The position numbers and the translations under genes are program-made. Shown here piece by piece: positions 1-12,434 of a stretch of DNA of 64,000 nt. The first letter of the stretch is position 1; each line of letters begins with the position of its first letter. Source of the stretch: Populus alba (taxonomy: Eukaryota > Streptophyta > Magnoliopsida > Malpighiales > Salicaceae); NCBI RefSeq assembly GCF_005239225.2, contig NC_133302.1, positions 14,417,991-14,481,990 of the forward strand, written 5' to 3'. The notes beneath the pieces are model-generated. The model did no database searches. It was not told the DNA's origin and saw only the letters and a list, made by a program, of their open reading frames with translations.

Positions 1-3000
1 TTAAAAAAATATTAAACTATATATTTTAAAAAAGAAATTGTTAATTAAAATTTAAATAAAAAATGTACTGACAAATAAAAAAACAACACAGGTATTATTA
101 AGCGTGGCAAGCCAGGCCCACACCTCTAGCTAAGAACGAAAAAAACCATGTCTGCATACCTAAGTTATTTAATTATTTATTAAGATAGAGTTGTTAAAGA
201 TTGAAGTGAGAACTTGATAATTTTTGTAATAAAAAAAAAGATAAATACAAATACAAATATTTGATCTGACATATATAGTAATTAAAATGGATATTAGTTA
301 GAAACACAATGATTCAAAATTTGATTAAAAAATGTATTTTCTAGTCAAAAGCCTCTCTTTTATTCATGTATTTTGTTGTTTTTACAAAAAAAAAATTTAT
401 TAACATATGGTTTATTGAGTAAAAATAAATATAATTAAAATAAATATTTAAAAAAATGCAGCAGATTTAAAATATGAAGGAAAATGTATTTCTTTAATCA
501 AAATTCTCTCTCTTTTCATGTGTTTCTTTTTTTATGATAGAAATATATATTTTTTTATCAAAAGCATTATTTTAAAATAAAAAAATTATAATAATCTTAA
601 AAGCAAGTTTCAATAGAAAGTCAAGAGTAAATAATTTTTATATGAATGTGTTGAAAAATATAAGAATAGTAAAATTAAGAAAAAAAAAATAAAATAAAAA
701 TAAATAACCCAGTAGATATTTTATTTGCAATTAGGGGCTAGATTGAAATAAATTATAAGAAAAAGGTTGAAGTTGGCCATAAATAAAAGAAATAAAAATT
801 CAAGGACCACATTTGAAAAGGCATCAAACTTAAGGGGCCAGGTTAATGAAACAATGCGTTTGAAAACAAAAAAGAACGCCAACATGGGGGATAGTGCTTT
901 CTTCCCCCTCACGCATGGCAGCCTTTTCTTTCTTTTTTTATTTATATGATTTTTAGCCGACTTTGGCCTTTGTTTTGTCTCCCACGGCACCTAAAAATAC
1001 AAAACAACAAGTTATTCTTCTCTTCTGTATAGTTACTTCATGTTTAACCAAGAAATACATTCTCTGTCCCTCTAAAATCACTGAAAAATGCTTGGACAAA
1101 GTATACATGCTCTAACCCTAAAAAATAAATGAAGGATTATGTTTGACATAAGGAACCAACACTATTAAAAAAATATAGCAAATAGCAATGAAAAAATGAT
1201 GAAAAAATCAGTAATTTTTAGCATAAATAATGATAGAAAATTTTCATCTGTAATTACTAATTGACGGAATGTTTTTTATCGGTAATTTTTTATGAAAATT
1301 TGACACATTATTATTTTTCCATTGAATAGTTTACTTTTATATAAAAAAAAAAATTACGTCGACTAATCTTTTTTTTTTAAAGATAAGCATCAAATTTTCC
1401 ATGAATAACCTAGTTGACAAGTCTCATATCTTAAAGGATGGACATCAAGTTTTTTTCATTAATGGCTTAAGCAACTAGTCACCTATTTTTAGAAATGAAT
1501 TTTGATTTTTTTTTTTTTCATGAATGGACTAGTAAAAAAAAAAGTCATATTTTTAGGGATGCACATCAATTGTTTGAATGAATGGCCTAGTCGATGAGTT
1601 TTCTATCTTTAAGGGCCGGTGTCAAATTTATTGAAAATAAAGCTTGAAAAATAATTAGGATAACCAATGGAATGAAAATAAATTTTGAAAAAAGCACATA
1701 GAAAATATAACATTTTGTTCAAAAAGATGTTGTGAGAGTGATGTTTATATTCTCTTTAAGTATAACTAATTCTTTAACCTAATCTCAAGAACTAATGCAT
1801 AATTTAGGATTATTAGTTTTCTTTAATTATTAAGTGGTGACTTTTGTTGTTACCCACTTTTGACACCATAAAAAAACAGGAAAAAAATATCCAAAATACA
1901 AGAGGATATATATATAGAAAAAGCATAAAAGATTGTCCAAGTTGGTGGTGAAAGACTAAAATGACAAGTGAAAAAGAGAGGAATAAGATTGGAAAAATTG
2001 ACAACTTAATTGTGATAAGCAAAAGACCTATTTTGTGAAAATATTTTTATTTAGAAAAAAAAAATTGAATAAGTAAAGACTCAATGAGAATTTTGAAGCT
2101 TTAATTAATTTTATTGAAGGCTTAAGTGCAAGAAAGATTGATTTTTGAAGTCAATTTAAGTTTTAATTAGAAGAAATTAGAGTCTAAAAGTCAATTTAAA
2201 ATTTTAAAGAGTTAATTTGCTCAAATAAGGGGTTTAATTGTCTAAATGTTGAAGTTTAATAGGCAATTAAATATTTGATTGAAGAAATCCAAAACCAAGA
2301 ACTAAACTGAAAAAAGTGTGATTATAGGGGCTTAAATTGACCAAATCAAGAGTCAAATTAAAAAAAAAAAGTTTGATAGTTAATTAAGGGTTCAAGTGCA
2401 CAAATTAGAGAACAAGGACCAAGATGAAAATGGTGCTAAACGTTGGGGTTGATGATTGAGTTTGGTGGGGTTGAAATTGCATGAAATTAAAAGTTTAAGA
2501 GGCAATTACAAGTGAAATTAAAAGCAATTGAAAGAATAAAATCTAAAATAAAATATGTCAGATCTCAAATTAAAAACCCTAATTTCTAGGTTTTGACCTA
2601 GATAACGTGTGCTCAATCCTTATTTAGCTTTTTCTTCGATAGTTTTAGCTAAATGAATAGGCACTTTTCAAGCAAATAAATATGATATTTTCGATCATCT
2701 TTATAGTTGTAACCACTATTATTCAACTGAGAAACACTTCATCTACCAATATTATATATTCTCATCACATGTTTACATTTTATTTTTTTTTAACGAACTC
2801 AACAACATCTTGTCTTTAATTAGCCATGACTATATTTCCAGATTCTATATTAATCAGCTTGGCACTTTTATATGAATGAATGTGGAGTTATTGACAAAAG
2901 GTATGCACCCCATCAAAGAAAAACAGGTGGTCTTCAACGATGATGATGTCGGAGTTGCTCCAATGAAGTCTTGAAAGTGGTCAACTCAGTCATCGAAAGT

Positions 3001-3506
3001 TATGATACACATTTCACAAAATCACTAATCTTTTTCTAATGTTCCCATTTCAAGCCTTATTAGTGGGTTCTTATCAAAGGTTGGTCACATTTATCTCAAG
3101 ATCAAAAAGTTAGAAATAAATTATTTGGTCTCCAAGTTTTGAAAACCACCAAAATCTCCAAAAACCAAGTTTATTGTAAAATCACCATTGAAAAACCAAC
3201 ATAGTTATAGAGTTCATAGCTATAAAATGTACTTCAAAACCATCTTATTTTGTTCAACATTTTATTTTAAAATCAACCAATTAAACATTTTGTTTTAAAA
3301 TTGTTTAATTGGTTGATATGATAGATAATGAAACATGATTGATATTTTGAAGGAGCAGTGCTCAATTTGCCATGTTTTTCATGGTTGATTTTTAGATCAA
3401 TTTAAAAATAAAATGTCAGTTAATATTTATTCATCTATCTTAAATAAATGAATATGAGAGACATTTTTTATACCAAAAAAATACATCCATATGTCATGTG
3501 ATTAAG
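1..3506. other. AT-rich intergenic DNA, probably decayed transposon sequence
   Basis: No gene is supported here. The stretch is very AT-rich, and the open frames in it (for example around 720-990) are short and of low complexity. Around 2100-2600 short phrases such as ttaattg and caattaa recur every few tens of bases, a style common in old plant LTR-element sequence. A small hairpin (15-bp arms at 3272-3286 and 3303-3317) lies near the right end. I see no intact LTR pair or coding domain. Confidence 0.5.
1388..1630. repeat. Diverged tandem repeat, about 60-bp period
   Basis: About four degenerate copies follow each other. Each contains catcaa(a/g)tt, then a run of T, then catgaatg(g)cctagt or a variant, then tcatattttta or tctatcttta and aaggg. 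Copies begin near 1388, 1443, 1500 and 1564. No coding potential is seen. Confidence 0.6.
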
Positions 3507-3730
3507 AAAAACAATTTTTTTAACCATCTAGGTGGTAGCCCAGTGGTAAGAGCTTGGGACCAAGAGGTTTGCTCTCTCTGTGGTCTCAGGTTTGAGCTCT
3601 AGGTTGCTCATATGATGGCCACTGGAGACTTACATGGTCGTTAACTTCAGGGCCCGTGGGATTAGTCGAGGTGCGCGCAAGCTGGCCCGGACACCTACGT
3701 TAAACTAAAAAAAAAAAAAACAATTTTTTT
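3507..3730 (+). mobile_element. tRNA-derived SINE with 15-bp target site duplication
   Basis: The body (about 3522-3715) starts with a tRNA-like head. A box A-like stretch (ggtggtagcccagtggtaag, about 3530-3550) is followed about 40 bases on by a box B-like ggtttgagctct. After a non-tRNA region ending in gctggcccggacacc comes an A-run. The 15 bases AAAAACAATTTTTTT occur directly before the body (3507-3521) and again after it (3716-3730), a perfect target site duplication. Together these are the hallmarks of a polymerase III-transcribed SINE moved by LINE machinery. Family assignment needs a library search. Confidence 0.88.
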
Positions 3731-4655
3731 GTTGTTAGTTTTAAAGCAAACTAGCAAAGAAAACTAAAATTGATAATTAACCAAGTAACGAGCGATGAAA
3801 TCGACCATCAACCAAAATATTAAAATTCATATTGGAGATTAATAATCAAGTCCTATGCTGGGGAAAAAACAGAGAGCATTTAATAGGTTAACTAGTGTTT
3901 ATTATTGATTGACATGAACACATACATTGCCAAAGGAATGTGTGAATAAAAAGAGAATAAAATATATTAAGATTGAGATTATATAGTTTTTATATACCCT
4001 AACAGCTGGTATAGAATTAGACTTTTATGCTTACATGAGATTTTATCTTTATAACATTATATAAGCCATCTGATAGTTGAAGACAATGACTAATCTCATA
4101 TCCGTTAGCTTTCTACTCTCTATTTCTTTCCTTTTCTTTATCTTATTGAAATCTTTTTATTTTCTTTACCGTTTTTTCTTATAATTTTATTTATATGCTA
4201 AACATTTTTTTTTTCTAGTTATGTTTTTTACATTAATTTTTGTTTATTCTGAACATATTTAAGTTAGGTTTAGAACTTTACATTCTTTTTTAATTTGCGA
4301 AATTGTTACTTATATTAACTAGAAATTAAGTTACTAGTTATAACTTCTTTTTATATAAAAGAAGAAGTGAAGAACATGTAGCTTATTGAATCAATGATCG
4401 GATTGATTATGGAAGATGATCACTTAACAAATTATCTTATCCACACCAGCTTACCGTTAATTAATGGCAACATGTTATAAAAAGTGAACATCCATCCAGG
4501 AGATGTTAGGTGACGTACTAACACTACTTTGGGACGTAAACTGGATGGAGAGATCACATTTTTCTTGAATAGATATCAAGCGTAGAGACTAGAGAGGTCA
4601 CGTTAATAAAATATAAAAATTCGATCCACCAAGTCTATACATGATTGTTATTTTC
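3731..4655. other. Intergenic DNA upstream of the alpha-galactosidase gene
   Basis: AT-rich sequence without a supported gene or repeat. The right end is the probable promoter region of the downstream gene. Confidence 0.5.
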
Positions 4656-4658
4656 TCT

Positions 4659-4667
4659 TATAAAATA
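4659..4667 (+). promoter_or_regulatory. Candidate TATA box of the alpha-galactosidase gene
   Basis: TATAAAATA lies 195 bases before the start codon. If used, transcription would start near 4690-4700 and leave a leader of about 165 nt. This rests on sequence match and spacing only. Confidence 0.45.
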
Positions 4668-4861
4668 GATTATTCCCGCAAGTTCTTCATATTTCCGAAG
4701 ATATTCTGGACAGCTCATCCATCTACTACCCCGTCACTTTGTGTGTATGTCGTGTCCGAGTCAAAGTGATTCAGTCAATCAAGCATCCTCTCTGTTTTGG
4801 TTACAGAACCAAAAGATCATAAGATTGATAGAAAAGTATTTTGTTTGATTACATTAGATTA

Positions 4862-7800
4862 ATGGGAAAGAAGATTACTTGTTGCTTTGTATCGTTTCTA
4901 TTAGGTTCAAGTTTATCATGGGTACTTAAGGTGGCATTTGCAGGGAGCATAGCTCCTCTTTTGGAGGGATACGAGGAAGGGAGTTATGGGTATAGCAGAT
5001 CATTCAATAACGTTTTTTCTACTTCAAATTATGGGATTTTCCAGCTCAATAATGGATTGGCTAGAACTCCTCAGATGGGGTCTCTCTCTAACGCCTTTTT
5101 CCTTCATTTTGTTTTTTAGTATTTTGGCAGTTGGATTTTATTGGATATCTAGTTTTCTGGGGATGTACAGGTCTTGGGTTTTGCTTATAATCGGGAGGGA
5201 CTTTTTCTCTGTAATTTACTTCACTGATGCGAGCGGGAAAACTGTCATTTTGTGAAATTTTATTTTGTGTTTGATTTTGCATGGTTGTGTGATGTGGGTG
5301 TTTTTGCAGATGGAATAGCTGGAATTTCTTTGCCTGCAATATCAATGAAACCGTCATCAAGGAAACAGGTGCTTTTGTTTTCCCGTTATTATCCTTTTGT
5401 TTTCCATTTTGTCGATACTGATGCTTGCTCATAGACATTACTTGCATTTATGGTTCTTTCTTTGTTAAGATTATTAATGAGAATTGACTTGAATCAGAAG
5501 TTGGGACTAAAATTGCAGTTGAGTGCTGATAATTGCTAGCAAATTCCAAGGAAGTTGGAACATAGTATTTCCGTGTGCTGCATAACTGGTGAAAAATAGA
5601 AAACTGTTCCTCTGGCTGGGTTGGTGTGTTAAAAATTAGAAATCTGTGTTAATACTGTTACCCTGCATTTTATAAAATAGATTAGACCAATCATGCATTA
5701 AAACTCCTTTTGCTTTCTTGAATTAGCGAAAGTTTGCTTGTGTAAACTGATGCCTACATTTACAAAAGATATTTGAACGTGTTATCCATTACAGCTCCAT
5801 GGGGTTTCAAAATCAGTTTTTTAAGGATCCCAAAGATTGTGCACATCTCTTTCTTCTTTGGTCGAAAACTACACTAAAAATACTGACGTTCACTTCCATG
5901 CTTAACAGCTGATGCACTTATTTCAACCGGCTTGGCTGAGTTGGGTTATGTGTATGTCAACATAGGTATTCATCCAGCAGATTCACTTATTTTCCTGAAC
6001 TTATTTTATTCTGTTATATACTTATCTCAATTCATTCAATGCAGATGATTGCTGGTCTTCCACAAAACGAGATTCAAAGGTCAGTTGTTTTTTTCCTTTC
6101 TTTCTGTTTGCGATCTTGATTGGTCTAATTTGTCTATGAGCTATCTTATGGTCACGGGAACAAATCTCTATCTTCTTAGAAGATAAAACACATGCTGTGC
6201 AGAATAGACCCACAACAAAAGGAAAGCTATAGTTCTATCTGTGTAGCTTAATAAAGTAGATATAAAGAAATATCTCTGCGGCGATTAATGTGAAATCTTA
6301 TGCAACTGCTACAAGATCAACAATTCCATGAGATCCCTATGAGCTATCTTATGTTTCATGGGAAGAAATGTATGTTTTCTTAGAAGATACATTCACTACT
6401 GTTTGCTAGTTTTATTGACCTTTTGCTTTTACCTTCATTTTTCTGTGAGATTTTGAATTTCTGCTTTCAATGGTACCAGAAATTAATAATTAAAAGAAGA
6501 CCCTGGTCCCAGTCTAATATCAGTACTTTCTTCTTTCTAGGAATGTGTTTACTGTCAATATGATCCTCCTTTGTGCACCAGAAAGGAATGAACTGATGAA
6601 GTTTTGATGTTGCTAATAATGCCAAGTTTCTTATTATGACTTCTTTTCTTTCATAGGGTCAACTGATCCCTGATCCAAAAACCTTTCCATCAGGAATTAA
6701 AGCTCTTGCTGATTATGTTCATGAGAAGGGCCTCAAGCTTGGCATTTATTCTGATGCTGGGTAGGATGAACTCTCTTCAGCACTTGCTTGGAGGCCTTGA
6801 AATTAGATCATAATAAATGGGCACTTATTCTATAACCAAAAGTGTGTTACTGCTATTTCAGTCTCCATTCACTCCTAGACTCACCAAACTCATTTTTATA
6901 GGGCTTTTACATGTGAAGTTCGACCGGGATCGCTTTTCCATGAAAAAGATGATGCAGAACTTTTTGCTTCTTGGGTGAGTTTCTGTGTCCCTTGTGATCA
7001 AATACTTCTTAATTTTCTTGGGGGTGTTTGTTTGTGCATTGGAGTTGAACTGCTTTTTGCTATTGTATGTAAATGAGGAGTCAAACCATCATTAAAAATA
7101 ATTATTTCAAGAATAATAAATGGTGGAATCGGCTAACATCTTGACTCATGAGTCATTGTTTAAAATGTTTAATTGATCTTCTACTTGCTCTAAAATTCAT
7201 CAAGAATCATAGGAACAAATGGGCTTTAAAACTAGTTGGACATTAATTTCATTGCCCCTATCCTGCTGAAGTATACATATTCTGTGTCTAGTCACTTACG
7301 ACATGTGAGGTTTTATTAGTTATTACATGGTTTTTCTTTTCTTTTTTTTGATAGGGGAATGTTATTTTAAGTTAATGATTTATTTTATGTCCTCAGGGTA
7401 TAGATTATTTGAAGTATGACAACTGTTTCAATTTGGGCATCAATCCAAAAGAAAGGTTTTATCTCCTTCTCGGGGTCATCTATCTGCTAAATAATCATCA
7501 TCATTTACCTATAGGTTGATCTTATGTGATCTGATCTTTTCCAGATATCCACCGATGCGTGATGCCCTAAACTCAACTGGACGCACAATGTTTTATTCAC
7601 TTTGTGAATGGTAAACCTTGTACTTTCTTTACTTGTGTGATGGTCCTAGTTCGCTGTCACATTGAGTGATTTTAGCCCTCTTGTTTTGGTTTTGACAGGG
7701 GAGTGGATGACCCTGCATTATGGGCTGGTAAAGTTGGAAATAGTTGGCGTACAACAGATGACATCAATGATTCATGGGCAAGGTTAAACTTCTGACTCCA

Positions 7801-10800
7801 ATGCTTGGTATATTATTCGTACAGCACATATCATGCTAAGCGTACTTCATATATATATAACTAAACTTTTTGGTTATTTAAGCTTTCTTAGCACAGGTCC
7901 CTTTGTCATTCCTAACTGAAAAAAGGAATGGTCCTTTCTTATTGAAATCTTAGAATTACTCTGGAAAAATGCTTGATTTCCACTAAATGAAGGGAAAAAA
8001 AATAAACCTAACTTTACAGTCACATGCTCATCTACCAGCAGCCCTGTCATTACAACGTGGAATAAAGCAAAATCATATTGCTAAAGGATGAATTGTAAAG
8101 GCTTACCAGGATCATCAGTTCTTTGGCACTAAATCATGTCAAATATACCCTTTTAAAAGAGTGAGCCCTGGTTTAGAAACTTGGTTGAGAATTCTTCAAT
8201 AGTAAACCATTTCAGATCAGAAGATCTTTTGGGTAAAATATGACATTTAGTTATATTGTTCACTCCCATAGCTATAATATAAACCATTTAAGACCAGAAG
8301 ATTTTTGGAGCAGGGTCTACTGCAGATGTTCAATGCTGAAATAAATACTTGAGGTTCCTGTAGCAATCTACTATTGCAAATTAAAAAAAGTTAAAAAAAC
8401 ATGGTTAGACATTGATATCATTTTCAATTTTGTATTGTCTTCAGTTACATGAATTCACAAAATGCATACCTTTAAAGGTTTCTTTTTTCTGTGGACTAAT
8501 GCAGAGTTTAAATGCCTGCGCGCATCATATCCTGCTGTTACTAAATTCCCATGTCATCCTAAGATCTTGAACATATTTTGTTAATGACTGTCTAAGACTG
8601 TTTTAGAATAGAAGTGCTGGAAATATATGAATTTCTTATCTATATATTGTTTGTCAGACTGATTGAGTTATGTTCCTTGTTGTTAAGCATGACTACCACA
8701 GCCGATCTGAATGATAAATGGGCATCCTATGCTGGACCTGGTGGATGGAATGGTAAAAATGAGATCTTTGTGAATATGATTACATGAAAGCTTTGGCATA
8801 GTGCTTCAGTAGATTTGACATATTTGCCATCTTATTTTTTTCTGGTCAGATCCTGATATGTTGGAGGTTGGCAATGGCGGTATGACTTACCATGAGTATC
8901 GTGCTCATTTTAGCATCTGGGCCTTAATGAAGGTCTCTCCTCCAAATTATGTTTCTTTATCCTAATCTGGCTTCAAATATATGTTCCCCTTTGCAAGCCA
9001 GAAAGATAATGTCCACAATTATTAAGTTGTTTGATTTTCATCAAGTGTTACATGAAATTTATCATGATAGCACTTCATATGGAAAATATCATCAACAGAG
9101 CTCGCCAACTGGAAAAGTCATCTAATTCATCCCATGTTGTTCATGTTAATGTTTTTTTGAGTCGGATGTGAGTTGTGTGGTTATTTATAATATGCTTAAC
9201 TTTCCTTTTGACCCTTGTGTCGTATTCCTTTGACCCTTGTTTACATGTTAATGTTTTTGTCATAAATGCATTTATCAGCTGTGCTGCTCTGGGAACTTCC
9301 TTCACATTCCATGTCAAGGAATTTTGCTTCATTTTGAGTTTGCATGAACATAGTGTCATATTTGTATGCTGGGTCTGACTTTGTGTCCTTTATAAACTTA
9401 TTGTGAGCTTGGTTGTGCAGGCCCCCCTTTTGATTGGTTGTGATGTAAGAAATATGACTGCAGAAACTATTGAAATTCTAACCAACAAGGAGATCATTGC
9501 TGTAAATCAAGGTGAAGTCCATCCTCTCTCTGTTAGTTTGTTGGGGGCTAGGGGGTGTGTTCCAGTTTGTTGTTGGTGGTAATGGTATTATTTTCCTATC
9601 ATTTCTCTTCAAATTATTCTGTCTGGAAAATTAAGCAAGGATTTCTTTTACAGATCCGCTAGGGATTCAGGGAAGGAAGGTTTATTCTACCGGAACTGAT
9701 GGTTGCCTACAGGTCCTGCTCTCTCGCACCAATTTATAGTCTATTCAACCAATATTTTACATGAATTATGGACAAGTAATTGAACGTTTCTGGGTCAAAT
9801 TTACATTTCATTCTGTATATTTTTTCCAATTGAAGAGGAATTGTATCCACTCTTGCTTGGGGCATCAATGGAAAAGAATCTTCACCCACTCATGCTATCT
9901 ATAAAAGTACTAAAGATTGTTTGCTGCAAAAATAAGCAGAAACAACATCATAGTTTGTAACGTTTTTGGTTGACAAAAATTTATATGGTAAAATTTAATG
10001 TCATACTGAGTGAGTTTGTTGACAATATTTCTACTTAACAAGCCTGTTTTTAACCATAATTGTGATTGTGTTTTACAGGTCTGGGCAGGTCCTTTGTCCG
10101 GCCATCGCATAGTTGTTGCTCTCTGGAATCGATGTTCAAAAGCTGCAACTATCACTGCTGGATGGGATGCACTTGGGCTCGAATCCAGCACTAGTGTCAG
10201 TGTAAGAGACCTGTGGCAGGTGAGGAAATTGAATCTGGAACAGGTTTTCGATATTAGAAGACCTAAACAATAGCTTTAGTGATGTTTTAGAAACTAAAAA
10301 GTTTTCAATATTGCCTAATCAGGTAGCAACTGCCACTTTGCTGCATGATCACCCTCAATCATGTTTAGGAATCTGAGTTTATTTGCTTGACTTTAACCCA
10401 TGCCAAGACTTTTGCAATTCTTCAAGGTTTTTAAGTTTTAACATTTCACATGGGACATTAATCTTTATTGGGTTTATTAGCTACTGTTTATTGAGTATTG
10501 ACTTTTGGTGTTGTTCTGTTTTATAGTTAAACACCAACTGTCGCCTGTCGCTCTGGCTTCGTGTCCATTTTGTTCGTACATTTCCTGTAGTTTAACTTGG
10601 TGCGCTTTAGGCAATATGCATCAGTGTGACTGTGAATTCTAACATTTCCATATGAACATGTCCCGCTATAAGAATTGCTATAAAATAAATAATTAATTAA
10701 TTAAAAAAAACCAGTTTCAGGCATTCGACAGTCCATTTTTCTCAGTTATTTGTTTCTGGGGTCTCAGATTGTTCTTATTGAGTTCTTAAGACTTGCCTGA

Positions 10801-10970
10801 GCTAGTATTCCTTCAAACTTCTAATTTTATGCTCACTTGGCATCCCTTTTCGCTTGCAGCGCAAAGATATCATGGGAGATGCAGTGGCGTCATTTGGCGC
10901 CCGAGTCGATGCTCATGATTGCCTAATATTTATCTTTACTCCTCAGTCAGTGTACCGCTCTGAGATTTAG
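4862..10970 (+). CDS. AGAL: Alpha-galactosidase (GH27, melibiase), secreted
   Basis: Hydrolyses terminal alpha-1,6-linked galactose from raffinose-family sugars, galactomannan or glycoconjugates; plant members act in the apoplast or vacuole. Fifteen coding exons: 4862-5079, 5310-5368, 5909-5965, 6045-6079, 6657-6760, 6902-6974, 7397-7455, 7545-7610, 7699-7782, 8688-8752, 8850-8932, 9421-9511, 9654-9712, 10079-10219, 10860-10970. All have GT..AG borders and join to 434 codons, the usual plant length. A hydrophobic segment at about residues 5-28 fits a signal peptide. The catalytic domain starts near residue 66 ([18 protein letters not shown]). The nucleophile is D190 in KYDNC and the acid/base is D245 in RTTDDI, 55 residues apart as in rice alpha-galactosidase. 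The ending matches the C-terminal beta-domain of plant melibiases (VRDLWQ, VDAHDC). The wording resembles Arabidopsis AGAL1/2; the exact paralogue is not resolved. The start is the first ATG in frame. Confidence 0.96.
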
Positions 10971-11165
10971 TTTCTATATGGACAACAGTGGTTGAAGATC
11001 GTGGGGTGATTTTGCTCTCCCGTGCATGGCAAGGAATGTAAGTTGATCACATAGAAGAAAGTCCTTTTATACCCATATGTAAAGCATTTGTGGATTGTGA
11101 GTAATCAAGTGCGAGACCCTGTACAAGCTCGGGCTGCAACTTTGTAAAGATATTGTGTTGACAAA

Positions 11166-11171
11166 AATAAA
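11166..11171 (+). terminator. Candidate polyadenylation signal, alpha-galactosidase
   Basis: AATAAA lies about 200 bases past the stop codon in a T-rich context, a normal 3' UTR distance for a plant gene. Confidence 0.4.
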
Positions 11172-12434
11172 TAACTGCTGTCCTGCCCTACAGTATTGTT
11201 TCGATAACAATTCTGCTGGGAATATTTTTCATTTCACTGGTTCAAATAGGTTCATATTTGATTGAGAGCTCTGAAAGTTGAGCTTATTTGACCAATGGTT
11301 TGTTGTGTTCTGCTGTTTTGATCTTTTGATCTAAAATGACAAATTATTAAGGGAATCAGAGGTTGCAAGGTTTTTTTTTTAAAAAAATAATAATATAGGG
11401 ATTTATTGTTATTCAATAGTAAAGAAATGGTAAGAATACATGTCTTTGCAAATAGAACATCATCATTAATGTTAATTCAAAAGAAAAAAAGAGAAATGAT
11501 CACATTAATATTAGTTGAGCATAAATAAAAATATTACAGAACTTATTAGGATTTTAGTGACTAAATTCTTTTGTGCTGCTAAAAGGCAATTTTTGAGATT
11601 TATTTGTATTTAATTTGCGATAATCAAAATAAATGTTTTTAAGAATTCTAACTATTAGATAGAAAATAAACTGATACGTTTTAGTTGTTGGAACATGGTC
11701 GCACAAAATCTCTCTTTTCTTACCTTTTTTGTTTTGTAGGTTTAGGGACTGAAACATGAAGAAAATGAGTTTTCATAACTAAATCATAAAGTATGCAAAC
11801 TATAGGGATCAAAGTGTAAAGAATTGATAAAAAACAGGCAGAAAAATATGAAGAAAATATTGTTAGATTATCCCTTTTTGTTATATATAAAAATTACATT
11901 TGCAAATGCAAATGATACACTGGGGCAAGTCATCGATTTTGGTTTTTTTGTCAATCCATAAATTCATAACGATATAAGCTTTAAAAACTCCTCGCCGAAT
12001 GCTCACTAAACAGTAGAAAAAGCTTTAGCGAGGATGAGAGAGGATAGAAAAGTAACCATTTTTTCCTGACAAAAGTTCCTATAGAGTACCTTAGGTTTTT
12101 CAAAAGAGGTGGAAAGGATTAGAAACCCATCCAAGGACCCTCCTCAACAAAAATGCTTCCATTATTGGGGTTTGACAGAAGGAAAACAAAAACAAAAACA
12201 ATATTGTATTTCAAGCCTTCCCAGGGCAGCGTTATTTCTGTGTAAGCAAGGATTCATGTCAGGTTAGGTATCAGCATTTCTGTTGAGCTGTGGTTCCACT
12301 CTTTTACATAAATCTCCGCATATGAGTGCCCTGGTGGTCAGAGAGGGGGGAAGTCTGTATCATTCTTCACTTGAAAATGTTGTCTGTGAACCCTGTAGTG
12401 CAATCAAGCAGTAAAAATGAAATGCAGAGAGAAT
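11172..12434. other. Intergenic region between two convergent genes
   Basis: Holds the rest of the alpha-galactosidase 3' end and, on the other strand, the 3' UTR of the nucleotidyltransferase gene. No additional gene is recognised. Confidence 0.6.

Noticed and set aside
721..990. 89-codon minus-strand frame
   Set aside because: Low-complexity Lys/Phe-rich translation of AT-rich DNA with no domain or splice context.
3272..3317. Short inverted repeat as a terminator or small-RNA precursor
   Set aside because: Only 15-bp arms in AT-rich DNA with no transcript context; a chance hairpin is likely.
3527..3600. tRNA gene, because of A-box and B-box-like motifs
   Set aside because: The stretch does not fold into a clean cloverleaf, continues into a non-tRNA body with an A-tail, and is flanked by a target duplication. 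It is the head of a SINE.
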